Source: Acanthosoma haemorrhoidale (taxonomy: Eukaryota > Arthropoda > Insecta > Hemiptera > Acanthosomatidae). Taken from it: a DNA stretch of 64,000 nt. Positions within the stretch are counted from its first letter, which is position 1; every line of letters starts with the position of its first letter. Made by a program: the position numbers and the translations under genes. The notes under the pieces were generated by a model. The model did not search any database. It had not been told where the DNA came from and saw only the letters and a program-made list of their open reading frames with translations. Shown here piece by piece: positions 39,938-51,890 of the stretch. Where the stretch lies: NCBI GenBank assembly GCA_930367205.1, contig OV884015.1, positions 34,029,288-34,093,287 on the forward strand. Direction: 5' to 3'.

Positions 39938-40715
39938 ACTGCCATAAAAAAAATGAAATGTTATAAAAAAATAAACAACTAATAGTTTGTGAAAGAATAC
40001 ATACTTAAAAATGTTGATCACTCTTATTAACGTGTTATTTTTTAACACCAACAACATAGAGCTAATAGATAATAATTTGAAAAGTCTATTAATAAATTTG
40101 ATTGAAATATAATAATCACTCAAGTTTTCATAAACCTAAACCACTTCTCAACTAATATGTAGAAAGTTTATATTTAAAAATAATTTGTTTCTAGAGGCCC
40201 TCAATGGGTATTAAAAAGGTTCCCAGGTCGGATTTTCGATGCATCCAATGTATTTTTTTTCTTTGGCTGATAATTATCAATAATTAAAGATAATCTTTCG
40301 TCCGTACACCTATCCCAATATACATTATAATTTAATTAACTTCAAAAAGTCTGTAATTGCTCCATAATTGAGCCCAGGATCCATGTAAGATTAAACGTTT
40401 TGATTATTGAAAGGTATCCTAAAAAATAAAGCTTTGAAAGTTGAGGTAAAATCTGAGACTGGTAGATTTAAAAAAACAAAATTTTCGTTATTTTTATAGC
40501 TTACCAATTTCTAAAGGGAGAATCAATTTTTAGAATATTAAAGTGAATTGAACAAGCTATTTCGGTCAGTAACGCCGTTTGATCAAAATAGTTCAAAACA
40601 TATTTGAAAGAAAAAATATCCAGGATGCCAAGAACAACACTAGGGAAAAATTTCTATCACAAAAAATTCACATAAAATATTCATATACGATATCGGTACT
40701 GTATTAATTTTAAAT

Positions 40716-40744
40716 TGTTATTATTATTATTATTATTATTATTT
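40716..40744 (+). repeat. (TTA)n microsatellite
   Basis: About nine uninterrupted copies of TTA, starting at TTGTTATTATTATT and ending before TTTTCCCC. Confidence 0.9.
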
Positions 40745-41420
40745 TCCCCAGGTCAAAAGGTAGCTACCGAGGACAGGTCACAGGGTACAACCGAGGCTAG
40801 GGTCTATATCAAGCTTTGATCAACAGACTAAATACATTTTTATTTACAGCCACTAAGCCTTGTTGTCTCTTAAGTACTCTTCTCACACTATAGTAGTGTA
40901 TTACTCCAGCCACATAAACAATTAAATTATGCAATATGTTTATAGAGATTGCATAAAATATATTTCAACTTTTACTTTTTATGTACACTTCCATTTTCTA
41001 TTAGAAATACTTTCGCTTAAATTTAGCAAAATTCCCAGCATTTATTTTTTTTTTTTAAGTTCTTATGTAACATGGAGAAAATCAATGCAGTTTGTTTTAC
41101 AGTTGCACAATGCTTCATTACGCTAAATTCCACATCTGTTAGAAAAACTATACAATTTAATAAATAGCCATAAAAAAAGAAAAAATAGGAATGAAGTAAA
41201 CGTGTAAGACTCAAAACTCCCAGCGTATGTTAATTTGTGGTGAAGCATTGACAGTTATGCGCCTTTCAACACGAGCGCTCCGGGTTTTAAAATTGTGTTG
41301 AAAACCGTATGCAAATGAAGCAGTATTTGCTGGGAATCCTCTTACAAGAGAAGTTTTATATTTTTCACAAGTATATTCATAATAATTAAATATCAGCGGA
41401 TTGATTTTTTACATTTTTTC

Positions 41421-41433
41421 GGGGGGGGGGGGG
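41421..41433 (+). repeat. 13-nt G run
   Basis: A pure G tract preceded by CATTTTTTC and followed by TGAGTTA. Similar runs occur at 61112-61123 (G12), 23273-23285 (C13) and 18368-18380 (C13). Confidence 0.9.
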
Positions 41434-43150
41434 TGAGTTAATCTTTCCAAACCCAATTTATTTATAACCAACTATATTTTCCAATTGTTTAAAAAACATC
41501 CTCCATAGACATGTTTTGGTAATGATAAAATAAATTATTGAACCAATGCAGCCTCTACAGAAAGTTCAATGCACCTGATCAATGGATTTGTTTGGAGCTG
41601 ATGAATAACACGATTTCAATAACAGATACTAATCATAAGTATGATAAAGTATTAATTTTTAATATTGAAAGCTATCTTTAAGATTTTTCTAGAATAAGGA
41701 TGGAGGGAAACCCGTATATTCTACTACGTTAAGTACGCAAGAAATTAACATGGAATGTTCATAGTTAAAGAATCACATGATTTACAGCAGAGATCATCGG
41801 AACCGGTTTTATTCCTGATTACATTTTTTAAAGGAAAATTTATGCTTTTCTTTAGTTATTATCACACATAACACCGCACGATCGCTAACGAAGCTTGCAA
41901 GAAATAAATCCAAACCCAGTTCTTAATGAGGAATTAATCTCCGAGAATTGAACAGGTATAATCTAAATGAGCGTGAAACAGTTCAGAAATAATTTTTTTT
42001 ATTATTAAACTCAGCAATAATAATAATAAAGCTACATACCGTGAATACAGTTGAGAACGTCCTTTTCTAACGTATCCGGCAATCCACAATGCACTAAAAA
42101 CTTACACAGAGCAAGACAATTAAAATAACCGATAGAAGTTATCTACAGCCTACCAAGACGACGGCCGTAAAACAAGCCTCCATTGTCAATTTTATGATGA
42201 CATAAATAAAGTATTATTGAGAAACACCCAATGACAACTGTAATGACTATAGCTTTCTAGATCCTATTACTTCAGCCCAGTTATCGCCAATGTTTTTAAA
42301 ATAGATCTGTACTGGTACAATTGATTACGATTTGTATAAATAATACTTTAAAGAGTTGTAACCGAGCTCCACTAGTAAAAACGAGTTATTTTTTACATAA
42401 TATTAGAGCTCCCAGTCGCCTATCATAACACATTCTACTGAAAATTAAAAAATAACATTTAAAGTGTAATAGGTGTTAGCAATATGGTCACTAAACTTCA
42501 AATTAATAAAAATAATTAGTTCCCTGGTCACCATTTCATGTTGTATTTTCGACAGCGGGAATCTAACAAAGAAAACCTACGACAATTTAAGGCATTAAAC
42601 AGCAGAACCTTGACAATCATATTTTACGATATTGAAAATGAATTGATAGCATGACAATTATAGAAGTAAAGTATTTTTAGAGAAATGTCGACTCCGTCAG
42701 ACACACAATTTCGTTATGAATAAAAACCATTTTGTTTTTATCGAAAAGGATTTATCTTTGGGTGTTAATAAATAAATAAATATAAATTAATTAATTCTAT
42801 AATACGAGTTATTAATTAAAATGATATTTTCTATATAAGTATGTCCAAGGCCATAAACTATATTTTCACGATAATTGCTTAAGATGTTCTTTGATGTTTC
42901 GGCAGTGGATTCTAGCCAAATAGCAGTAATTTTCTAAACTATAATATTCGTTTCAGTTAATATTTATACTATTTATATTATCAAATTTAATTAATAGAAA
43001 TGAATAGATCAAAAATTAAATGATGACCACCACAGTTATTCTATTTAGAGGCGGAAATGAGGTAGGAAAATGACGACCAAACACGAGAACAAGCATAAAT
43101 GTATTGTTAATAAATAAATTGTTTAACTCGTAATTATATCAATAACGAAT

Positions 43151-43219
43151 TTTATTTATTATGTACAGTATAAACGTTGGGTATGACGTTTCCGAATAAA
43201 ACGCATATCTGCATCAGGT
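43151..43219 (-). repeat. Ribozyme-like hairpin/GAAA motif 5
   Basis: Minus strand: CCTGATGCAGATATGCG, then TTCGGAAACGTCATACCC, then AATAAATAAA about 30 bases on. The CTGATGCAGA and GGAAACGTC blocks match the common layout. Confidence 0.5.
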
Positions 43220-43975
43220 ATTTTCCGAGTAACAGTCACTTTCTAGCATGGATTTGCTTAAAAAATGAATGAACGAATCCTTTAATTCCCATTCTAGTAG
43301 CATCTTCTCACCTAGTTTTTTTTCCAAATAAACAATCAAACTTAAAGGGGGGGTCCGTACCTAGTTATACCGTAGTTTTAATATGTAAAAAAAGAGATCA
43401 TAATTTATTTGTTAGCTAGTCTATATGCTTTAAAAAACATCTATGCATGACCATCATTTTTATTTTTTTCGTTACATTAACGGTTATGCAAACTTTTTGA
43501 GAAAATCGAGATAATTATTTTTTGGTGTTACAATTTTATTACGTATTGGTGCTATTGAGATACATGTCCCTTTCCTAAGACATAATTATTTACTTTAAAA
43601 ACTTGAGAATCAAACATGTTAGGTACTAATTTAACCTAATTTAAGTGGTAGAAACGACACGTGGTTTCACAACTAACTATGAACTCACAATTTACCTCTC
43701 CTCATATACAACAGGGACTACTGCTTTTGAAAGAAAAAAATATTGTTTTATTTCAGAAGCAAAAGAATAAAAATACAAAAAAATTAAAATTTTATACACA
43801 CCCTTCTAAAAGTGGTACAAAATACCAATCGAAGCAAGTACATTTTCAAAACTTTTCACAGCACTATATTACTAAAAACTAATCACTGTTTTTATTTTGC
43901 TTTTTTATTTTTTATTTTTTTGGTTTTGGTACGCTGAAAAGAAGAGTAGTAACTGAGGTAACCGCAGAGCACAGA

Positions 43976-44356
43976 TTAAGTTGGTACCTGAGGACGTACC
44001 TTGTATCCACCGCAGCGGTGGCACGTGACTACCTGCCCTGGGGGGTAGGACATGGCCCAGGGGGTACCCGGGTACTGGCGACTGGGCACCTTAGTCCTCC
44101 TCTGGTGGGGGCCCCCCTCTATCGCCGGCCCTCGGAGGGGGGAAGCCGCGAGGGTACGTTCGCCAGGAACAGGGGAGGCGGGGGATTTTCTCCGTTGTGT
44201 AATAGCGCCTACTCTGGGGGAAGAAGAGGGCTGTGAATAATGAAACGGGATCGTTTTGTTCTCGCTCACCGAGTCCGGACCACAGCATTTCCGCCCGTAG
44301 CACCGTAACTGTTCTGTTCCGATTGGGTGCATTAAGGTGACCATACACGTGCACAA
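43976..44356. repeat. GC-rich island with open frames on both strands
   Basis: A 380-base block with very high GC lies inside AT-rich DNA. A 126-codon minus frame spans the whole block; its last residues include a CHRCGGYK stretch with two cysteines, but it is not a complete CCHC zinc knuckle. Plus frames of 72 and 62 codons (44018-44236, 44052-44240) overlap it. High GC alone removes stop codons, so none of these frames is good evidence of coding. A GC-rich 5' region of a retroelement is plausible. Confidence 0.4.
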
Positions 44357-44615
44357 AATCCCACGGGTATTTTTTCGTTCACTCTTGACTGTCAGTCCAT
44401 CACTTACTTATTACCTATACCCTCGTATTAATATTTTGAAATTTTGTGTAACTAGAACTATTGTTAATTTTTTAAATCTATCGTGAATTTCAACTCAATT
44501 TAGCTCCTTTTTCCTAATACCGGTGCGTGCGCTCCTTTGTATCCAAACCAAAGGCAAGGTTCCCTTTATTGTTGATGTGGTGTGTGCATGTTGAGAAACA
44601 AAACATCATTAGCTT

Positions 44616-44670
44616 CACAGCTTTATTGATTTCTACCAGTTTTCGTAGTCTAGGCCGTCATCCTTAAGGA
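44616..44670 (-). repeat. Ribozyme-like hairpin/GAAA motif 6
   Basis: Minus strand: CCTTAAGGATGACGGCCTAG, then ACTACGAAAACTGGTAG and AATCAATAAAG. The core is CTTAAGGA instead of CTGATGA, and the CGAAA block is intact. Confidence 0.5.
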
Positions 44671-45035
44671 TTCAATCTATAGTTTGCAATATTTCAGGGG
44701 TTACGGTTACGGTATGTTAGTGTCATTAACGTTACACATATTGTCAAGCAGGATAAGTCATTTACTGGTAATTTAATTTTTTCAAAATTTAAATCTTGAT
44801 TTTACGGGTGATTTTTGAGAAAAGCAACACGATAGAAAACTAACCAAATCCACGTGAAAGAAATACAATTTTTCTAGAAGCATACTGTGTCGTAGTAAAA
44901 AAACAAACATAATTTTCGTCTATATAGTCATACCATTACACTATAAATAAATAATAAATTCATATACTCAATCCTGGGATATCTTAATTGCTTGAAACTT
45001 TCACTTTCTTACACTCCTGAATACAAAGTCGAGCA

Positions 45036-45113
45036 ATTGTCTGTAGACATGTAGAGGGACTGTCTATAGACATGTGGACAGACAATGTAAATTGACAGTC
45101 TAGAGACATTGTC
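45036..45113. repeat. Short imperfect repeats rich in GTCT/AGAC
   Basis: TGTCTGTAGACATGTAGA is followed 24 bases later by TGTCTATAGACATGTGGA. CAGACAATG and CAGTCTAGAGACATTGTC come next. Each unit is partly palindromic, so the stretch is both a tandem and an inverted repeat. Confidence 0.7.
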
Positions 45114-45114
45114 G

Positions 45115-48100
45115 CGTGTTCGCACTTGAATGCCTTGTTCCTCGATAGTTGCTTAATATGGCTGGCCTTGTTGGGATCACGGCTTGTGCAGTGATAATCA
45201 TGGACAGTGAAAAAATCGAAAGAGGAGGAGTTAATGGAAATGTGAATTTTTTGCGGAGGGTCCTCGTTTCGGTTGCAATTTACTTTCGACTTAGAGTACG
45301 CAATTAGAAGACAGCATGGGCTTTCAAAACTTCACCTGCCTGGCCTTAAGTTACTTTGAAGAATTGAATTTATAAAAGTGCATCTGAAGGCATGAATTTT
45401 TCTCGCGATTGTCTCATACCATCCCTTGATTGTCTAAAGACTTTGTCTAGATCATTGGACTATATATCCAGGTGTGTTCAAGGCCAAGAGAAGCCATCGT
45501 TGTATTGCAGTACACTGACTCCTGATCATAGTTGAAAAATTTACCAATTTAGTAAACTGTGTAACCTGAGAAAACTCCTGACGCTGAAACTGAGAAAGGC
45601 ATTATTTTAAATTGTAAATAAGATTTTACAGTAACTGCAGTTACCGATGGTTATGTCCTAGCGAGTGGCGTCGTCAGTCGTAACTCGCTGCGACATTCAG
45701 ATTTTCTCTTTAAGCATTATGAGTTATATAAAGGTGCTCAATGGTGAGAAACCACCAGGAGGTTACAGCAATGAGAATTTGTACGGTACAAATCCATCAG
45801 AACCAAAAATATGCTTTCGAGCCGATAGAATCACAGACCCAAAATCAGGTACGAAAATCTAACTTTGCGGAACAATCAACGAAAGGAAGCTATAAGATGA
45901 AAAGCAATAAACCAAAATAGACAAATGTACAAATTCTTTTCGTTTTTGATATTATCGTCTTTTAATTATTGCCGTATTAATTGTCGTAAGTATTACGGCA
46001 CCTGACTATGTACGACCGTTGACCCATGAAGGTAGAGAGAGCACTAAAAAAAAAAATATAAATAATAACTTTGCGTAAAACAGAAGTGACGAACCGGGAG
46101 AAACGGGCAGTCGGACATTAACTCGAGTGATGTTCCAATTAGGTCTGTAATTGCGGTTAATAATAGTCGTTAAAAGCTTACGTAAGGTGATGACTGTGCT
46201 GAGCCCCCGCATGTTGGAACATCATCATCCCACTGAAAAATTCACGCTAAAACACCATACTTCGTCATCTAAGTACACGGTTATTACGGTTTGAGAAACG
46301 GTTTCGCTTCCCTCGGAATGTCTTCTTCGATGGACCAAAGACGAATGTTCTATTATAATTCAGCCTGATGTATTCATGTCGAATTGCCTACGACATAGAA
46401 GTGTTTTCGAGCTCATGGTTATAGTACTCATCAAATAAGAAAAGTAAGTATGACCGGCTTTTATTACCCCTTCCCCTCCCACCTTTCCAAGTCTGCATTG
46501 GACGACATAAATACGTTAAACGCTTACAGGTGAGAATCGGCTTTAAACCAATAACACGATCAAACACGCAATATTATTACCAAAATCCATTTATCACGCT
46601 CTATTTTTGTTTATAGCCTAGAACCAAATGGCTCAATCATCGCGAAAAAAGAGGAATTGGCGGTCAATGATTTCTTTGGATAAAAAATTATAAACGTCTT
46701 ATTACTGTTACGAAGGAAAAAGGTAAAATCTTGCGCGAGGATCAAGAAAAATTATAGAAGTTGCAACGGTATGCTCGAGTCGTCAATGAGGCCATTTGCG
46801 CAAGGGTCGTCCTTGTTATAATTCACTTAAACTTTATAATTCCAAAAAAAAAAACAATACACAATGATATTTTATCCAGTTATTACGTACAAAAATAATA
46901 TAAAAAATTTCCTGAGTTTTTGAAAATTACTACAGTAGCTCTACAAAATTAAAGGGCAACTGATAAAGGCATCAAGGGATAAACCACTGTTTATTTATTT
47001 CATAAAAATAAAACAAAGAAAATTGTTCGAAATCAATGAACATAGATAGTGAGATTATTCATTTAGCGCTAAGTTCAAGTAGGACATGTTTTTGTAAAAT
47101 CCTATCTAAAACATTTTTTTTTTCGTTTTTTTCATAACAAAACTTTTAGTGGGCCAAAAATATATAAACAAGTTAATAGATAAATAAATACAATATACGA
47201 CAACTCTATATTTACTGGGAGCCTTCACAATATTAATGTTTTAAATTAATTATGTACCTTTTGCAGTCTGTGCCTTCACCGTCACCACAATACGTCCAAT
47301 GTTTCTTACTTGCAAATAAATCTTCTTTTTTTTCCCCCTCTTCGTGTGCCTTCACTTTTTTCTTTCAAACTCTCTAAATTCCAACATAACTTTATTATAA
47401 ATACCTTTAATCAACTATTAATTCTTGTTCAAACTGATTTCCGACAGCGTGTACTGATAATATATAATTTATTACTAGCTTTGAATGGATCTTTAAACAT
47501 TCCAACTATCGGGTCTACGGTATTCTTTTTTATATCTCAGAATGAAATCTTTTTCCTGTCGTATAATACACTAAAGCCTTCTTTTTATTGAAATGTTTTC
47601 GAAGAAGAAATAATAATTATGTTCTGGAATTCTGTTCCAGGAACTGTAAACAATAAAGACAAAAAACAAAGAAGTTATCTTTTAATGAGATGGAATGTTC
47701 CGCAGAGATATTTGACAGGCTACCGTTCTGAGATATTTTTTTGTAATTCTGACATAAATTCACATGAGTCAAAATTTTCTCTTCTAAATTGACCACACTT
47801 TTATTTTTAGTAGTACAGATATCACCAAGTAACCTAGCTACAATAAGTTAAATCGGTAAATAACCTCTCAAAAGATATGGGGCTCACAGCATTAATTTTA
47901 TGATGTTTGGTCACTTCGCCCAATGAGAATGAAGAATTAAATGGTTTGGGGGACCAATGACAGTCAGTTGGGCTGTGAGACATCATTCAATTATTAATCT
48001 ACTATCAAAAACGTTCAAATTGTTTTTAAACGATGAATGAAATAAACATCAGTCACATAGTCTCACAAATTAAGTCACTTAGACTATTTGTAAGCAATAA

Positions 48101-48755
48101 AGGATGAACTTATCAGTAGAAGTCACGAAAAACCAGGGAAGTCCACTTAACCTGGTTTTTCAAGACTTCCACATAAATATACGCCAACCGGGACCAATCA
48201 AACAAATCTAGGAATAAATGCAGGATATAATTACGATCAGATACATCCCCAAATGAGACTCACGATAAAATAAAATCAAGCCTGAATAAAATAATGTAAA
48301 TAATTAATCCACAAGCTAACTGTACATTTATGCAATAAAAACATATTTGAAAATCTATAGCATCTCATCGCGCACATTATTGAGATAAATATTATATTTT
48401 ACAGGTATTACAGAAATGAATCCTCATAAATGCTCCGAAAATCAAGGAAAGCAATTATCTGGTTAAATGTTTTCATAATTTCAAAACATTTCTAGAATAT
48501 AGATGTTTAAATCTGAGTAAGTAGTTGAGTTATATATTTAAACTGTTGTGTGTTTTTTCCTGATAGTCATATCTGTATTGATCAATATAATCAATAATGT
48601 TATTGATCTATCAATTGTTTGAATCGGTAGCATTTTTGATCCGTATTTTCAACATGACTTATGTATATATTCAATATTTATTGTCCTGAATGGTTCATTT
48701 GTACTTTATAGGTACTGATCCCCGCAAATATAATATATTTATACGTCAACTTGTT
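45115..48755. other. 3.6-kb AT-rich non-coding stretch
   Basis: No gene, RNA gene or recognisable transposon is visible. The 93-codon frame at 47310-47591 (+) is unrecognised and mostly hydrophobic because of T-richness. Confidence 0.35.
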
Positions 48756-49290
48756 GAATAAACAAATTTAATTTGTTATAAAATCCTTTATTGTGCTAAA
48801 ATAACAATCTGCCTTACTATAGGCAATAAGTATTTTAGATGAATGCTCTCATTCATACCATATTTACAATTCATCATTCACTCGCTCATTCATACAATAT
48901 TTACAGACAGCCCAGAGGCCTCCCAAGTCCACATGCGAAGAGAAAGCGGAGTCTTGGGAAGTCCCCCACGCTCCTCCGTCAGCCGCGTCACCGGATACTA
49001 GCCAGTGGAGACTGACCAAGAGCGCGAGAGCCACAGACGCTCAGGACATGATTGGAGAAACTGGCCATTGCCACGACTCCCACTGTCACGCGATTATAGC
49101 AGGTCACGAGGGCACTGCCGTTTCAGTCTCCGAGGAGGATTATACGGATGAGTGGCGCAGTGCAATGACTGTGCTACAGGATTAGGGTGGCCGGAAATGC
49201 TACTGGAATTTCATAAACTTGGAAGGAATGAGTTCTAGAATGTAGGGTATATTAAGGTCGTTATGAAGGGTTTTGTTGGAATAAACAAAT
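48756..49290 (-). mobile_element. Jockey-like LINE copy 10 with 12-bp target-site duplication
   Basis: A 511-bp minus-strand insertion at 48768-49278 lies between perfect copies of GAATAAACAAAT (48756-48767 and 49279-49290). It holds tail, 3' UTR, ORF stop at 49094-49096 and the ORF end up to the codons for SNKT. It shares the GCGAAGAGAAAGCGG deletion form with copies 1 and 5, but keeps CCACATGC just before it, so it sits near the base of that subfamily. Confidence 0.95.
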
Positions 49291-49374
49291 AAAGCATCCA
49301 CGAGCTAACCTTCAGTAAATGAAGGCTCACGGGCATCAAGAACTTTCGCAGATAAAACGGATACAAACGAGCAT

Positions 49375-49465
49375 GATCCAGATCTTGAGCATTAGGTGAT
49401 GCCACTGAGCACTACACCATTAGCCAGTGAGTGACCTTTCGGACGGATCAAGACGTGAAATAAAC
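49375..49465 (-). repeat. Weak tRNA-like (possible SINE) unit
   Basis: Read on the minus strand, CACTGGCTAATGGTGTAGTG resembles an A box and AAGATCTGGATCATGC a poor B box. The fit is weak, and it is listed only as a candidate. Confidence 0.2.
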
Positions 49466-50077
49466 TCCAAGCGGGTTTCCAAATCGCTGAGAAAATCAGG
49501 ACTTGTCAATATGATACAAAAAATGAAGCCAACAGACAACAAACAAATAGTGCAGAAAATATAAACAGAATTGACAAATCTGCAACCAATATGTATGCCA
49601 AGACCTATGGTGATACAAGGTATTGACAGATCAAAAATTCCTGACTCACGTGAATATAAAAATATATGTAATTCGCAGAAACTCCTACATATTCATAGCA
49701 CAAAACAAAAGCTAATTATGAATACCAAAAACGATGAGCGACAAACTGTGTTTTACAGAAACAAGTAGATCACTGGCCAGAAAAAAGATTACAAAGACGA
49801 TACATGTCACAATACGGAAACTATACTAAGCCTAATAATACAAGTATACATTTGTGTCATTTATCAATATGAGTGAGGAAATACATAATTATTATGGCTA
49901 AATTATAAGACCTTCTGACGACTTGTAACTATTACGCTGCCGATCTCCCGTCCGAACTCTGAAAACTGGTCTTATTCTTTATGAACCTCTGAACCTCTTC
50001 TCCTGAACACAGTGTATTGTCGGGACACATCCTTATCAATAAAATGGAGTCAGATATTAACGCCGACATGGAACATG

Positions 50078-50157
50078 GTCCATGTTATAAGCTACAACAT
50101 TCCGCACTAGTCACCAGGGCTAGAGTGATTAGGCACTCCCCCCTAGTGGCAACCCGA
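50078..50157 (+). repeat. Dispersed repeat, copy B
   Basis: It matches 16273-16358 on the same strand, including ATGGTCCA, CAGGGCTAGAGT, TAGGCAC and the ACCCGACA end. The transposon family is unknown. Confidence 0.6.
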
Positions 50158-50514
50158 CAAAATGTAATATATCCGGCTCGGAGGACCAATGCGCTTGCTC
50201 CGATACCTCTCCTTTTCAAGTGGAAAATAAAACAATTACTTCTTGTTAATTAACCAAAAAAATATAATGTTCTTTTGAAGCTATGATGACAACTCTATGT
50301 GTTCAAGATCCCATCCTTTTTATGAATTTTGGGCATCTCTTAGCACACTACCATGTCCATTTCAAAAAAATACAACTAAGCAATAAAAACGATCCAAGTG
50401 GTTTCCAAATCGATTAGTGTCTAGTTGCTGGTACTGCGATTCGCTTATAGCATTCCTCCATTGCGGAAACAAACAAGAACCATCAACATAGGCTAAAACA
50501 TGTCTTCTGATTCT

Positions 50515-50560
50515 TCTGATGAAGTGTGGGAATTTCGGGTACATTTTTGAAACGTTACTT
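50515..50560 (+). repeat. Ribozyme-like motif 7
   Basis: TTCTGATGAAGTGTGGG, then TTTTTGAAACGTTACTTT. It keeps CTGATGA and GAAACGTT but the distance between blocks is longer than at the other loci. A minus frame at 50362-50574 overlaps and is unrecognised. Confidence 0.4.
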
Positions 50561-50714
50561 TGCTTCGACGTCACATGAGAGCCCTACTGCATAATTTGAT
50601 AGAAATGCAATTTATATTTATAAATAATATTTTTAAGTAGAGTCTGAAGGAATGCTAATTAATAAAATGGTGCTGGTATCGCCCTTAGATATTTTTATCC
50701 ACTGAAGATTTTAC

Positions 50715-51130
50715 CTGAGATATTAATGCACTGAACCATAGATAGGAATTAGCCAAAGCGGGCTGCCAATGAGAAGTCAAAAACAGTCCAAGCCAAATCG
50801 CCCCAGGGACCTGCTTAGCATAAATCATTATTATAACCCATTACGGTATAGCCGCCGTTTATTATAATCGATTTGCCAGCGGTGTATTTGTGTAATGGGC
50901 CGAAGAAGTGAAAACAAAAAGGATGGCCTATGAAGTGGGCCTGGCAAATAGAAACATAAATCCAGGGAATGATTAGGGCAGAACGGCCTGTACAAACTGC
51001 GGCCCAGGGCCCAGGTAATTAAATACAAGTTAACTGGCTTAATGATTTACAGAGCCCGGACTCTGGCGCTTTTGATTTATAGCGCCTTATATCTTAGGAT
51101 AGCGCCCTAACTCCTACGGGTTACTCTGGT
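50715..51130. promoter_or_regulatory. Candidate conserved non-coding block with three Exd/Hox-type octamers
   Basis: A GC-contrasted block without useful open frames, unlike its AT-rich flanks. TGATTTAY octamers occur at 50820-50827 (minus), 51043-51050 and 51073-51080. TTTATTATAATCGATTT and GGTAATTAAATAC are further homeodomain-like sites. TGATTTAY is the known composite site of Extradenticle/Pbx with posterior Hox proteins. Whether any of these is bound is unknown, and conservation was not tested. Confidence 0.33.
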
Positions 51131-51824
51131 GCCAATTTCAACAAACGCTAAGTCATTTTCATTCCGATCGGTAGAAAAAATGAAAACGCTAAGCAAAATT
51201 GCTGCAGAAATATTCTCAGCTTAAGAAAAACATCTCTGGAGCAAATATGCACAGTAATGATAGTAAACATATTCATCGAATTCGTCTATAAATCAATATA
51301 TTCCTTTATCCGATATGTTTACATATGATCAATACAGTACTCATTTTTAAACAACTTCAGTTTCAAACATCTACTTAGTTTTGGGAGAAAAAGTCACATA
51401 GGGCAAAACCAAATCACTTGTCACTAGGACTGCGGAGGATTCCTGCACTTGGATTGACTGCACAAGTGCTGGAATCAAAGAATACTGAAGGGCTTGTCAC
51501 TATGGTAATTTGAGGTTGTCACGATGCAACCTTCACTTTTGAGTGAATGGTGGAACCCCAATGAGATGGGAATATAGAGCATTAGCTTGCGGATTAGGAT
51601 GGCCATGGAGGCTGGAATGAAAGTTTCGTAGCTGTAGATGGCCAAATCTCTTTCCGAATGGTACGTTGAGATCAGCGTGCATGTTGTTCACATAGAAGAG
51701 ATCATTTGACACCTGTGGAGGATCACAAGTACTGCGATCAAAGAATACCCTTTAGTTTAGCACTTTCCTAGATTATCTGGTTTAAAGCTTATTTCTGTTG
51801 AAAAGTGTTTATAGCTTACGTGTA
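51131..51824. other. Non-coding stretch
   Basis: No gene or clear repeat is visible. The part at 51420-51740 is slightly GC-richer and unassigned. Confidence 0.3.
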
Positions 51825-51890
51825 TGAACAGGAATGTAGGCCGTCGAAACATTATTATCAAACATGAAATAACAAAACCAATAAATAAAG
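51825..51890 (+). repeat. Ribozyme-like hairpin/GAAA motif 8
   Basis: GAACAGGAATGTAGGCC, then GTCGAAACATTATTATC, then CCAATAAATAAAGG. The first core is degenerate (CAGGAA). The CGAAACATT block and the poly(A)-signal-like end match the other loci. Confidence 0.4.

Noticed and set aside
39622..39966. 114-codon plus frame
   Set aside because: No recognised motif, AT-rich codon use, and overlap with a repeat-type motif on the other strand.
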